Shown here in pieces: positions 1 to 8,561 of a stretch of 64,000 nucleotides of DNA. The first letter of the stretch is position 1. Each line of letters starts with the position of its first letter. Source of the DNA: VAZQ01 sp035293945. GTDB taxonomy: Bacteria; Pseudomonadota; Alphaproteobacteria; Rhizobiales; Xanthobacteraceae. The notes beneath the pieces are model-generated. The model was given only the letters and a program-made list of their open reading frames with translations. It was not told the DNA's origin and did not search any database. The DNA lies in NCBI GenBank assembly GCA_035293945.1, contig DATGLV010000041.1:124001-188000 (forward strand), read 5' to 3'. The position numbers and the translations under genes were made by a program.

Positions 1-522
1 GGCCGTGCCGATATCGGCGATCCTCTGGTAATCGCGCCAGGGAAACTGCGCCGCGATTGCGGGCGCGACCAGGCGCGCTGCGCCGGTCATGCCGCTGGCG
101 AAGGCAGTCAGAGCCGCCGGGTCCGTGTAGAGGGCCGGATAGTGACCGTGGTCCTCGTTTGCGCCCGGCCAATTTCCCCGCAATGCATCCGTCAACGACG
201 TCCACGCAGAGAAATGTCGCGAATTGAGAAGCTCAAACAAGCCGCCGATGTAGGTTTGCTTGGTTTGGTCGAGATAAAGGCTCGCTTCGGCCGTATTGGT
301 GTAGCACCCCGCGCGATCTCGTTCGATAAGGCCGAGCGCCACCAGGGTATCGAAGAAATCAACGGCGCCGCGAGGATCGATCCCGATCCGGCCGCCCAAG
401 GCCTGCGCGTCCAATGGACCGTCGGCGAGCGCCGTGAACACGCCAAGCTCGACGGCGCTGAGCAGCGTCTTGGCGGCTTGGAACGAATGGCCCAGCTCGA
501 CGATGCGATCGAGCGTGCTCAC
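1..522 (-). CDS. SAM-dependent O-methyltransferase, N-terminal part (runs off the window)
   Basis: The reading frame is open from a GTG at 522 to the window edge (174 codons seen). The N-terminal part reads as a winged-helix dimerisation domain of the plant/acetylserotonin O-methyltransferase type (ELGVFTALADGP, then GLIERD), followed by a long helical linker. The last visible residues, RIADIGTA, match the start of methyltransferase motif I, which binds S-adenosylmethionine. The GTG start overlaps the TGA stop of the upstream acyl-CoA ligase (GTGA), so the two genes are probably translationally coupled and act in one pathway, perhaps making a methylated aryl or acyl product. The catalytic half is outside the window, so the substrate cannot be judged. 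No standard complete open frame exists here because the gene is cut. Confidence 0.75.
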   Translation of the reverse strand, partial: MSTLDRIVELGHSFQAAKTLLSAVELGVFTALADGPLDAQALGGRIGIDPRGAVDFFDTLVALGLIERDRAGCYTNTAEASLYLDQTKQTYIGGLFELLNSRHFSAWTSLTDALRGNWPGANEDHGHYPALYTDPAALTAFASGMTGAARLVAPAIAAQFPWRDYQRIADIGTA

Positions 523-1994
523 GGGGTTTGCGCACCGGGCGCATCATGCGCGCCAACTGCCGCCGCCTTGAGCAAACGCAGCAGCTCACCGCGATCGAGC
601 TTGCCCATAGCGTTGCGCGGCAGCCGCTCCACTGAGACGAAGCGCGTCGGCGTGAAAATAGTGGGAAGCTGCTTGCGGCAGTGCTCGCGCAGCCGCTGCA
701 AATCGATTGTCTTTGCGGATTCGATCGCAACCCAGATTTGATCGACGCCGTCGACCGCGCTCACCAGAGCCGCACCGGCAGCGGCTGCTGGATCGAAGCC
801 CGCAACGAGCTCCTCGATGGCCTCGGGCGCGATCTTCTCGCCACCGAGGTTGAGGACGGCCGTCTGCCGCCCGGCAACCACAAACACGCCATCGAGCGTC
901 AACGCGCCGACGTCTCCTGGATAGAACCAGCCGTCACGAAAGATGCGCGCCGAGGACTCCGCATCGTTGTAATAGCCTGAAGCCATGTAGTCGCCGCGAA
1001 TGCGCACGATCCCGCTCTCGCCGATCGGCATCGGCCGATCGGTTTCGTCGACGATCTCGACGCGCATGCCGGGGGTCACATAGCCGACCGCTCCGGGCAG
1101 ATTGCGAACGGCGTGCGCCGGCGCGCTGGCAACGAGCGAGGTCTCCGCCGAACCGTAGGCCGCGATCAAATTCGAGCCCATGCGGCTGGCGACACGCTCC
1201 GCAAGGCTGGCGGAGAGGATGCTGCCGCCGGTGAGAATGACGTCGAAAGTGTGCTGGCTGCGATGCTTGTCGTGCTCGGCCAAGAGTTCCGGCAAAGAAC
1301 CCGGCGCGACCACGAAAGCATCGACATTGTAGAAATCGAGCGCGCGCAGCGTGTTCTCCCCCGTGTTGCCGCGCGTGAAGAACGCGCCCCCCTTGAGGAG
1401 CGTGGAGATGAAAATGGTGTAGCCGAACGAGGTCGCGAGGGTGACGTCGCAGAACACGCGCGCGCGCGACGGAAAGACGTTTCCGCACAGCGCGTGGTAG
1501 CGCAGCACGCGGCCGAAGACCATTCTGTGGCTCAAAGCAACTGCCTTCGGCTCGCCAGTCGTGCCCGAGGTCAGGATGATCCGGGTGATGTCGTCGTCGC
1601 CCGGAGCGTGATCGACCTCCGGAGGACGCCCGTCGCCTGCGAGCCAGCTCGGATCGAACGGAATGGTCCGCACATTCGCGTGCGGGTGCGGTCCATCGCA
1701 GACCATCGCATCGAGGCGCAGTGAATGGGGCAGCTTGCGCGGGCCCACAGAAATCGTAATCACGCCGAGCCGCGCGAGCCCGAGGATGAGCACCGCGTGG
1801 ATCGTCGGGTGCTTTGGCAGCAGGACGCCAACCACGTGCCCGGCGGCAAGACCGAGTGACCGCGCACGCCGGCTGATATTGTTTACGGATTTTTCCAGCT
1901 GCCCATAGGTCACCAGGTCAACGCCCGGCGCGCAGAGCGCCAGCGCCTGCGGATTGTGGCGCGCATGGAACAGGATGGGGCTGATGACATCCAT
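519..1994 (-). CDS. AMP-dependent acyl/aryl-CoA synthetase (ANL superfamily)
   Basis: A 491-residue adenylate-forming enzyme that would activate a carboxylic acid with ATP and, as is usual in the family, transfer it to CoA or a carrier. Visible motifs: the phosphate loop LTSGTTGEPK at about residues 141-150, the A5 motif AAYGSAET, the A8 hinge region with GDVGAL and GRQTAVLNLGGEKI, and the C-terminal catalytic lysine in NAMGKLDRGE. The start was set at the ATG at 1994 (MDVISPILFHARHNP). The frame stays open upstream to 2270, but that extension runs into the opposite-strand outer-membrane gene and has no family character. It overlaps the downstream methyltransferase by four bases. The specificity-pocket residues do not let me name a substrate. 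Confidence 0.85.
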   Translation of the reverse strand: MDVISPILFHARHNPQALALCAPGVDLVTYGQLEKSVNNISRRARSLGLAAGHVVGVLLPKHPTIHAVLILGLARLGVITISVGPRKLPHSLRLDAMVCDGPHPHANVRTIPFDPSWLAGDGRPPEVDHAPGDDDITRIILTSGTTGEPKAVALSHRMVFGRVLRYHALCGNVFPSRARVFCDVTLATSFGYTIFISTLLKGGAFFTRGNTGENTLRALDFYNVDAFVVAPGSLPELLAEHDKHRSQHTFDVILTGGSILSASLAERVASRMGSNLIAAYGSAETSLVASAPAHAVRNLPGAVGYVTPGMRVEIVDETDRPMPIGESGIVRIRGDYMASGYYNDAESSARIFRDGWFYPGDVGALTLDGVFVVAGRQTAVLNLGGEKIAPEAIEELVAGFDPAAAAGAALVSAVDGVDQIWVAIESAKTIDLQRLREHCRKQLPTIFTPTRFVSVERLPRNAMGKLDRGELLRLLKAAAVGAHDAPGAQTP

Positions 1995-2163
1995 TGGCGA
2001 TCTTATTGCGCGCGTTGAAGCCCTTACCGATTGAAAATATAAAGGTTTTCTGCAAGGCGGGGACGGGATTCCGCCGATCAATTTTTGCCCGACGTTGCAT
2101 TTTGGCAACAAATTCCTGACGCAACCTGTGGTACCAATAGCAAATGAATATTGGAGGGGCGAA

Positions 2164-2910
2164 ATGAAACGTCTGTTGCTCGCGACCGTTTCGGCACTCG
2201 CGCTGGCTTCGGTGCAGCCAGGGCGTGCCGCCGACCTGCGGATGCCGCTCAAGGCGCCGCCGATGATCAAAGCGTTCAGCTGGACCGGGTGCTATGTCGG
2301 CGGGCACGGCGGCTGGGGGTGGGGACAAAAGACCTTTTCCGATACGTCAACGGTCTTTGGCGACGATCTGATAGCTTTCTTCACAGATGCTAGCTCTAAG
2401 AGCTTCGACGTCAGCGGTGGCGTTCTGGGCGCCCAGATTGGATGCGATTACCAGTTCGCGCCGGGCTGGGTCGTCGGCGTCGAGGGCAATTCCTCTTGGA
2501 CCGACATCAACGGCAAGTTCGACTGTACGTCACCCACGTGCTTCGGGCCCGTGCACCTCGATTCTGACACCGACTGGATGGCGAGCGTCACGGCCCGGCT
2601 GGGCTATGCGTGGACGGATCGCTGGCTCCTCTACGTGAAGGGCGGCGCCGGCTGGGTGCGCGATGAATATGAAATCAATACGTATTTAGGTAATTGGTCC
2701 GCTGCCGAGACCAGGACTGGATGGACAATCGGCGGCGGGCTCGAGTGGGCGTTTGCCGATAATTGGTCGGCGAAGCTCGAATACCAATATTATGACTTCG
2801 GTAATCGGGATCTGACCTTCACCCTTCCCGACGGGACCTCGCCGGAGATCGAAAAAGTGAGGCAACAAATCAGCACGGTTACTGCCGGTATCAACTTCCG
2901 CTTTCACTGA
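2164..2910 (+). CDS. Omp25/31-type 8-strand outer-membrane beta-barrel protein
   Basis: A 248-residue exported protein. The signal peptide is MKRLLLATVSALALA followed by a cleavage site near GRAADL. The mature part begins with the typical rhizobial pattern WTGCYVGGHGGWGWG, continues with alternating hydrophobic strands (GAQIGCDYQFAPGWVVGVEG, ARLGYAWTDRWLLYVKGG, GGGLEWAFADNWSAKLEYQY) and ends in an aromatic outer-membrane signature (INFRFH). The start at 2164 is preceded by GGAGGGG at the right distance; the open frame reaches back to 2095 without support. A strong terminator hairpin follows, so it is probably a single-gene unit. Such proteins are structural porin-like surface proteins of alphaproteobacteria; the precise role is unknown. 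It faces the CoA ligase divergently. Confidence 0.85.
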   Translation: MKRLLLATVSALALASVQPGRAADLRMPLKAPPMIKAFSWTGCYVGGHGGWGWGQKTFSDTSTVFGDDLIAFFTDASSKSFDVSGGVLGAQIGCDYQFAPGWVVGVEGNSSWTDINGKFDCTSPTCFGPVHLDSDTDWMASVTARLGYAWTDRWLLYVKGGAGWVRDEYEINTYLGNWSAAETRTGWTIGGGLEWAFADNWSAKLEYQYYDFGNRDLTFTLPDGTSPEIEKVRQQISTVTAGINFRFH

Positions 2911-2965
2911 GACGCGCCGGACTGGAATTCACCGGTCGACTGCAGCGCCGAGCGATAACGGTAGT

Positions 2966-3010
2966 CAAAGCGCATCCCCGTCCAATAGATCGGGGATGCG
3001 CTTTGTTTTT
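2966..3010 (+). terminator. Rho-independent terminator after the outer-membrane gene
   Basis: A perfect 15-bp inverted repeat (CAAAGCGCATCCCCG at 2966-2980 and its complement at 2991-3005) with a 10-base loop is followed by GTTTTT. It lies 55 bases beyond the stop of the outer-membrane gene. The T-run is on the + side only, so it mainly ends + strand transcription, although the convergent M24 gene ends just beyond it. Confidence 0.85.
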
Positions 3011-3033
3011 GCCTGATGCCCGCCTGCGCCGAC

Positions 3034-4275
3034 TTACCCCACCTCGATGATCGCCTCGGGATAGCGGTGCAGCCGTTCGCCCGGCCCATTGCTGCCGATG
3101 AGGTAGTTGTCGCAAACCCAGTGCAGCATGCCTTTGTAGATGTAGGTCGGATGGACCACGATATTCATGTCCTTCTCGATCACCATCGGCTCGTCGTGGC
3201 GGATGAGCGGGCGCTCGACCAGGTCGTAGCCCTGCCCGTGGCAATAGAGGCGCGTCTCCTCGGGCCTCCCGTTGCGGCGCATGAAGTCGTTGAACTTCTC
3301 CCAGATTTCCTTGGCCGGGGTGCCGGGCTTGAGCAGATCAAGCGTCATTCTGCGCGACTCGAGCGTGAAGGCGAGCTCGTCCTTCATCTCTTGCGGCGCC
3401 TTGCCGACCACACAGTTGCGGCCGAGCTCGGTGTAGAAGCCGCCGGGACCCGCGTCCTCGACCAGCAGCGCCACATAGTCGCCTTCCCGGATGACGCGGT
3501 TCTGCATGTGCTTGGGCGCGAACTTCATCGGGGTGCCGAGCGGGGCTGAAGCGCAGAGATAGAGCCCCTGCTCGCTGCCGTGGGTCTGGCTGTAGAACTG
3601 CGCGGCGGCGACCACATCGCTGTCGCGCATGCCCGGCTTTATGGAGGCGAACGCCGCCTGCATGGCGCCGTCCTGCATGCGCGCCGTGCGTACGATCCGC
3701 TCCATCTCCTCCTCGCTCTTGATCGCTTTGATGCGGTCGACAAGCTCCGAGGCATCGACGAAACGGGCGGCGGAAAAATGCAGCTTGAGGAAATCCCCCA
3801 TGGCGTAGGACATCTGGTAGGTCGACACGAGCCCGATCGTGCCCTTGGCGAAAGGCGCGAGCGCGCTCGCCGCGAGCTCCGGATCGTAGTCCTTCGTGTA
3901 GACGGCCGAGGCATAGCTCGGCGTGGTGAGCACCCGCTTGACGCCGCGCCGCACGCCGTCGCCGCCTGAAGGGATATCCTCCTTGCCGCCGAGCGGGCCC
4001 TGCATGACGATGGTCATCAGGTCGTCGCGCGGAAACACCACCGTGACCGGGTAGCCGTTGCCGGCCGGCAGATCGGTGAAATACTTGACATAGCCGCCCA
4101 TGTGATCGTTGTTGTTCTGCATCACCAGGACGTCGATGCCTTCGCGCTCCATGGCGGCGCGCACGGCCTTCCAGCGGCGTTCCAGCTCGGCAGTGGAGAT
4201 GGGCGTGTTCAGTCGTTCACTGAGCTCGGGCATGTCGTTTGGTCGATCCGTGATTGAAGTGCCAACTCGTTTCAT
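3034..4275 (-). CDS. M24 (creatinase/aminopeptidase P-like) family hydrolase
   Basis: A 413-residue protein with the two-domain layout of creatinase/Xaa-Pro peptidases: an N-terminal RNase H-like domain (EREGIDVLVMQNNND) and a C-terminal pita-bread domain (KSEEEMERIVRTARMQDGAM, then HGQGYD around H346). The usual five metal ligands (D, D, H, E, E) are not all present. The second Asp position reads E283 (TELGRN), the first Glu position reads H375 (VVHPTY) and the last Glu position has no acid (GSNG). This resembles the non-metal creatinase branch rather than a true peptidase, so the call is hydrolase. The ATG at 4275 has a GGGGCGACG stretch upstream; the ATG at 4233 (MPELSERLN) is an equally plausible start. 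It diverges from the dehydrogenase gene 70 bases away. Confidence 0.75.
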   Translation of the reverse strand: MKRVGTSITDRPNDMPELSERLNTPISTAELERRWKAVRAAMEREGIDVLVMQNNNDHMGGYVKYFTDLPAGNGYPVTVVFPRDDLMTIVMQGPLGGKEDIPSGGDGVRRGVKRVLTTPSYASAVYTKDYDPELAASALAPFAKGTIGLVSTYQMSYAMGDFLKLHFSAARFVDASELVDRIKAIKSEEEMERIVRTARMQDGAMQAAFASIKPGMRDSDVVAAAQFYSQTHGSEQGLYLCASAPLGTPMKFAPKHMQNRVIREGDYVALLVEDAGPGGFYTELGRNCVVGKAPQEMKDELAFTLESRRMTLDLLKPGTPAKEIWEKFNDFMRRNGRPEETRLYCHGQGYDLVERPLIRHDEPMVIEKDMNIVVHPTYIYKGMLHWVCDNYLIGSNGPGERLHRYPEAIIEVG

Positions 4276-4345
4276 TCATATCGTCGCCCCGGGCGCGCTG
4301 CAACGCGGTTCGTCCGTGCAGGACTTGCATGAACAAGGTGCATGA

Positions 4346-5341
4346 ATGCCGATCCAAGTCTCGAGCCCATCCACGGGCGATACGCCGAGCAATGCCACCG
4401 CCAACGTCCTGATCATCTGCCCGGAACCGGACGCCTATACGTCGCGGCTTGTCGGCGAATTTCCGCAGGTAAAATTCACCTCTGTGGCTTCGCTCGAATG
4501 TACGCCGGCGCTTTCCCGGATGGGCGAGGCGGACGCCATCCTGTCCTATGGGCGCGCCTTCGACGCCGAATGTCTTGCCCGCGCGCGCAAGCTCAAGTGG
4601 TTTCAGTGCCTCATCACCGGCACCGATCATCTTACCCCGGTGCTGGCCGGGACAAAGGTCATCCTGACCAATGCGCGCGGCATCCATGGGCCGCAGATGG
4701 CCGAGATGGCGGTTTTGCATATGCTGATGCTGTCGCGGCGGGTACCGGAGCTGGTGCGCAATCAGGCTGCCCGCATCTGGGAGCGCATCAACCCGCGCGT
4801 GCTCGACCGCCGTACCATCGTGATTCTCGGAGTTGGCGCCATCGCCGAGCATACCGCCAGGGTAGCCAAGGCCCTCGGCATGAGCACGATCGGGGTATCG
4901 CGCACGCCGCGCCAGATCGAGGGATTCGATGCGATCTATCCGCGCGAGCGATTGCTCGAGGCGGCCGCGCGCGCCGATTTCCTGCTTGCGCTCGTTCCCT
5001 ACACCAAGGAGAACGACAAGATCATCGATGCGTCCGTCTTCGCCGCCATGAAGCCGACCGCCTATCTCATCAATCTGGCGCGCGGTGGTGTCGTCGACGA
5101 AGCCGCGCTCATTGATGCGCTGCGCGCAGGCAGGATTGCCGGCGCCGGCCTCGACGTCTTCGCCGAGGCGCCGCTGCCGCCGGCGCATCCGTTCTGGAGC
5201 ATGGACAATGTCTTTATCACGCCGTTCATCGGCGGCCGCAGCGATCAGTACGAAGAGAACATCATGTCGATCATCAAGCCGAACCTGCGGCACTTCCTGG
5301 CGGGTCACCTGGACCAGATGATCAACCGCGTTGAAGTCTGA
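4346..5341 (+). CDS. D-2-hydroxyacid dehydrogenase family protein (NAD-binding)
   Basis: A 331-residue protein of the D-isomer-specific 2-hydroxyacid dehydrogenase family, which interconverts 2-keto and D-2-hydroxy acids with NAD(P)H. The Rossmann nucleotide site is ILGVGAIAEHTARVAKALG. Catalytic Arg (R246 in NLARGGVVDE) and Glu (E274 in DVFAEAPLP) are in place. The catalytic His normally found in a TPH motif is replaced: the site reads ITPFIGGRSD with F294. The enzyme may therefore use another acid, be altered in substrate, or be weak. The start is the ATG at 4346, seven bases after AAGG. The neighbours (divergent M24 hydrolase, convergent LeuC-like enzyme) suggest organic-acid catabolism but give no substrate. 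Confidence 0.85.
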   Translation: MPIQVSSPSTGDTPSNATANVLIICPEPDAYTSRLVGEFPQVKFTSVASLECTPALSRMGEADAILSYGRAFDAECLARARKLKWFQCLITGTDHLTPVLAGTKVILTNARGIHGPQMAEMAVLHMLMLSRRVPELVRNQAARIWERINPRVLDRRTIVILGVGAIAEHTARVAKALGMSTIGVSRTPRQIEGFDAIYPRERLLEAAARADFLLALVPYTKENDKIIDASVFAAMKPTAYLINLARGGVVDEAALIDALRAGRIAGAGLDVFAEAPLPPAHPFWSMDNVFITPFIGGRSDQYEENIMSIIKPNLRHFLAGHLDQMINRVEV

Positions 5342-5418
5342 TATTCGCGCATTGCACCGGCTGTCCTTGCGGCTTTCCTGTTCACGTCCGACGATCTCGC
5401 GCAACGGCTGCATGGATT

Positions 5419-6834
5419 TCAGGCTCCAACCTCGAATTTCCGGATATCGGCCAAATGGCCGGCGACCGCGGCCGCGGCGACCATCGCCGGACTCATGAGA
5501 TGTGTGCGCGCGCCCATCCCTTGCCGACCTTCGAAATTGCGGTTGGTGCTCGAGGCGCAGCGCTCGCCCGGGCCAACTACATCGTCATTCATCGCCAGGC
5601 ACATGGAGCAGCCTGATTGACGCCACTCGAAGCCGGCATCGAGGAACACGCGGTCCAATCCCTCCGCCTCGACAAGGCGCCGCACCTCGCTCGAGCCGGG
5701 CACCACGATCGCACGCACACCCGGAGCAACATGGCGGCCACGCAGCACGCCGGCTGCCTCGCGCAGATCTTCGATGCGGGCATTGGTGCACGAGCCGATG
5801 AAGGCATGGCCTATTTGCACGGCCTCCATCGGCGTGCCCGGCTCGAGGCCCATATATTCGAGCGCCCGCACCATGCCGGCACGGCGCGTCGGGTCGCTCT
5901 CCCGCGTCGGATCAGGGACGACGTTCTCGATCGCCACCGCCTGGTCGGGGCTGGTGCCCCAGGTCACCAGAGGCGCGATCGCTGAAGCATCGAGCGCGAT
6001 CTCGCGGTCGAACGCCGTGTCAGGATCGCTCTTGAGCGTGCGCCAGTAAGCTTCAGCCTGCTCCCACAACGCGCCAATTGGCGCTCGCGGCCTGTGCTTG
6101 AGATAGGCGAAGACCTTGTCGTCGGGAGCCACGATGGCGCCGCGCGCACCCGCCTCGACCGCCATGTTGCAGATGGTCATGCGGCCCTCGACACCAAGCG
6201 CCCTGATCGCCGCCCCCGCAAACTCGATGGCGTATCCGACCGCCCCATCCGCCCCGGTGCGGCGGATGAATGCCATGATGATGTCCTTGGCGCTCACGCC
6301 GGCGCTGATCGCACCGTCGACCGTCACCCGCATGGTCTGGAGCCGCCGATATACGACGGTCTGCGTCGCGAGATAATGCTCGATGTCCGAAGTGCCGATG
6401 CCGAAACCCAACGTACCGAGGGCGCCGTAAGTGGTCGTGTGGCTGTCGCCGGCCGCCACCACCATGCCGGGGAGAATGAAGCCGATCTCGGTGGCGACGA
6501 CGTGCTCGATGCCCTGGCGCGGGTCCATGATGTCGAACAGCTCGATACCGAAGTCCCGTGCGTTGCGCTCGAAATAAGCGACCTGCGCGGCTGCCTGGCT
6601 GTCGGCGATCTCGCGGACGCGCCGCGCCGCGGTCGGGTTCACGTGATCGACGACGGCGAGACTTGCCTCTCGCCGCCAGACCGGCCTTCCGGCTTCCCGC
6701 AAGCCGGTGAATGCCTGCGGGCTGGTGTATTCGTTCAGCACGGTGCGATCGACATAGAGCAGGACCTGCTCTTCGCCATCGAGTTTCTGCACGGTATTGG
6801 CGTCGACAAGCTTGTCGTAGAGCGAACGCGGCAT
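5419..6834 (-). CDS. LeuC-type aconitase-family hydro-lyase large subunit
   Basis: A 471-residue protein matching the large subunit of 3-isopropylmalate dehydratase and relatives, which isomerise or hydrate small 2- and 3-hydroxy diacids using a [4Fe-4S] cluster. The cluster cysteines are visible at C349 (IGSCTN), C409 and C412 (SGCSMC). Other family blocks are AAGDSHTTTYGALGTLGFGI, SDIEHYLATQTV and EAGARGAIVAPD. No small subunit (LeuD, swivel domain) is next to it or elsewhere in this window, so it either pairs with a distant LeuD or belongs to a catabolic homologue. It lies 27 bases downstream of an SDF-type carboxylate symporter on the same strand, which favours use on an imported di- or tricarboxylate rather than leucine synthesis. 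The symbol leuC is withheld for that reason. Confidence 0.85.
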   Translation of the reverse strand: MPRSLYDKLVDANTVQKLDGEEQVLLYVDRTVLNEYTSPQAFTGLREAGRPVWRREASLAVVDHVNPTAARRVREIADSQAAAQVAYFERNARDFGIELFDIMDPRQGIEHVVATEIGFILPGMVVAAGDSHTTTYGALGTLGFGIGTSDIEHYLATQTVVYRRLQTMRVTVDGAISAGVSAKDIIMAFIRRTGADGAVGYAIEFAGAAIRALGVEGRMTICNMAVEAGARGAIVAPDDKVFAYLKHRPRAPIGALWEQAEAYWRTLKSDPDTAFDREIALDASAIAPLVTWGTSPDQAVAIENVVPDPTRESDPTRRAGMVRALEYMGLEPGTPMEAVQIGHAFIGSCTNARIEDLREAAGVLRGRHVAPGVRAIVVPGSSEVRRLVEAEGLDRVFLDAGFEWRQSGCSMCLAMNDDVVGPGERCASSTNRNFEGRQGMGARTHLMSPAMVAAAAVAGHLADIRKFEVGA

Positions 6835-6861
6835 GCTGGTGCGCGCTTTCCTGACCGACTA

Positions 6862-8229
6862 TTAGGGGGCTGCGACCGGTGCGCGCGATCGGACCTCTGC
6901 CCACGGTGTGCCAGAGCGGACCGAGGCGATCGCCTCGGCCCAAGCCTTTTCATCGAAATCGCCATCCCAGCGCGCCACCACCGCGGCTGCAACCGCATTA
7001 CCCACGGTGTTGACGATCGCCCGACCGAGCGACATGAAGCGGTCGACGCTGAGCAGCAGCGCCAGCCCCTCCACCGGCACGACCCCCGTCGCGACCACGG
7101 TCGCGGCGAGCGCACCGAATGCGCCGCCAGTCACTCCTGCCGCTCCTTTGCTGGTGAACAACATCAGCATGAGGCTGCCGATCTGCTGCTCCAAGGTAAG
7201 ATGCACGCCATAAACCTGGGCGATGAACAACACGCTGAGCGGCAGAGTGAGCGCCACGCCATCAAGGTTGAACGAATAGCCGGACGGAATGACGAGTCCG
7301 GTGACCGCGCTCGGCACGCCTGCCGCCGGCAGCTTGCGCATCATGCCGGGTATCGCGGTTTCCGAGGAGGACGTGCCGACCACCACCAGCAGTTCCTCGC
7401 GCAGCAGGCGCAAGACGTCCCAGAGCCTGATGCGGACGATCCGGCAGATCACCTCGAGCACGACAAGAACGAAGAAGGCGAGCGTACACCACGCGGTGAG
7501 CACCAAGAACGCCAATGCCCAGATCGTCGACAGACCAAACTTGCCAATCGTGAACGCCATGGCGCCGAACGCCCCAATCGGAGCCGCCAGCAACACGACA
7601 TTGACGACGGCGAAGATCAAGCCGTTGAGGCGCTCGAATGAGGCACGCAATGCTGCGCCTTGCTCGCCCAGCATGAGCAACCCGGCCCCGGTGAAGAGAG
7701 CAATAACGAGCACCTGCAGGACATCACCTTGGGCGAAAGGTCCGACAAACGTCTCGGGCACGATATGCATGATGTAGGCCGGCAATGATTGCACATTCGC
7801 GTGGGCGTATTGCGCCACGCTTGCCGCCTGCTCTGACGACGGCTTGGCCACGCCGCTGCCGGGTTGCACAAACAGCGCAACCGCGCCGCCGATCAGCAGG
7901 CAGAGCGTGGTCACCGCCTCGAAATAGATGATGGTCTTCAAGCCGATGCGCCCCACGCTGCGCATCGTTCCGGCCTGCGCAATGCCGGTGACCACCACCA
8001 GGAAGACGAGCGGTGTAATGGTCATCCTGATCAAGCTGATGAAGATATCGCCCGGCGGCTTGAGCGCCGTGGCGTAGCTGGGGCTGAGCCAACCGACCAG
8101 CACGCCCAGGAGCGCGCCGATGATGACCTGGACATATTGCTGCCGCCACCAGCGCCGGTGCGGCTTTGCGCTCTGCCCACCAGCGCCCGGCACGGATGCG
8201 GCAGCAGCACGACCCTCGACCTTCAGCAC
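6862..8229 (-). CDS. Dicarboxylate/amino-acid:cation symporter (SDF/DAACS family)
   Basis: A 455-residue integral inner-membrane protein of the GltP/DctA family, importing dicarboxylates or acidic amino acids with Na+ or H+. Seen: a short cytoplasmic N terminus, then about eight hydrophobic helices beginning with VQVIIGALLGVLVGWL; the SLIRMTITPLVFLVVVTGI helix; the serine-rich re-entrant loop GTSSSETAIP; the conserved GYSFNLDGVALTLPLSVLFI; and the second re-entrant region FTSKGAAGVTGGAF. It is the first gene of a likely two-gene unit with the LeuC-like enzyme. It is divergent from the PdxA-like gene across a 330-base region that holds a palindromic candidate operator. Exact substrate unknown. 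Confidence 0.9.
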   Translation of the reverse strand: MLKVEGRAAAASVPGAGGQSAKPHRRWWRQQYVQVIIGALLGVLVGWLSPSYATALKPPGDIFISLIRMTITPLVFLVVVTGIAQAGTMRSVGRIGLKTIIYFEAVTTLCLLIGGAVALFVQPGSGVAKPSSEQAASVAQYAHANVQSLPAYIMHIVPETFVGPFAQGDVLQVLVIALFTGAGLLMLGEQGAALRASFERLNGLIFAVVNVVLLAAPIGAFGAMAFTIGKFGLSTIWALAFLVLTAWCTLAFFVLVVLEVICRIVRIRLWDVLRLLREELLVVVGTSSSETAIPGMMRKLPAAGVPSAVTGLVIPSGYSFNLDGVALTLPLSVLFIAQVYGVHLTLEQQIGSLMLMLFTSKGAAGVTGGAFGALAATVVATGVVPVEGLALLLSVDRFMSLGRAIVNTVGNAVAAAVVARWDGDFDEKAWAEAIASVRSGTPWAEVRSRAPVAAP

Positions 8230-8341
8230 CGCGTCCCCCCTTTGCCCTGTCTCTTGTTCCTTGAGCTCGGTGCACCGACCATTCGTCGATGAATCCGACC
8301 AGCGTTCCTAGAGAGGCCGCGCAATAAAGGGACATGTCAAT

Positions 8342-8361
8342 TGGGCATGTATTGATGCCCA
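8342..8361. promoter_or_regulatory. Candidate operator in the 8230-8561 divergent region
   Basis: The 332-base gap between the divergent symporter and PdxA-like genes carries no gene. It contains a 7-bp inverted repeat, TGGGCAT and ATGCCCA, with a 6-base spacer (GTATTG). Just upstream there is a related ACATGTCAATTGGGCATGT stretch. The position is what one expects for a binding site of a dimeric regulator controlling both directions. No regulator gene is adjacent, and no clear -35/-10 pair could be assigned, so this remains a candidate. Confidence 0.35.
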
Positions 8362-8561
8362 TCGGCATTGCCATAACACATTGAATAATCATGAATTTTA
8401 CCGGCACGCGTGGTGAGCAGACGCTTGAATTTCACCACCGGAAAAGGCAGGGTGCGATCGCGGTACCCGGAAACAAGCCGCTTCCGCTCCGCTCTTGGTG
8501 CGAGCCGCAGTGCACGTGCCGTTGAGAAGGTTGATCTAAAAGTCGATCCACAGGTTCATCC

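Noticed and set aside
4217..5413. A long - strand open frame of nearly 400 codons over the dehydrogenase gene
   Set aside because: It is antisense to a well-supported dehydrogenase, rich in Arg, His and Gly, and has no family motif. Such shadows are common in GC-rich DNA.
6094..7641. A 515-codon + strand frame across the LeuC-like and symporter genes
   Set aside because: It crosses two well-supported opposite genes and has the composition of an antisense shadow, with no domain.
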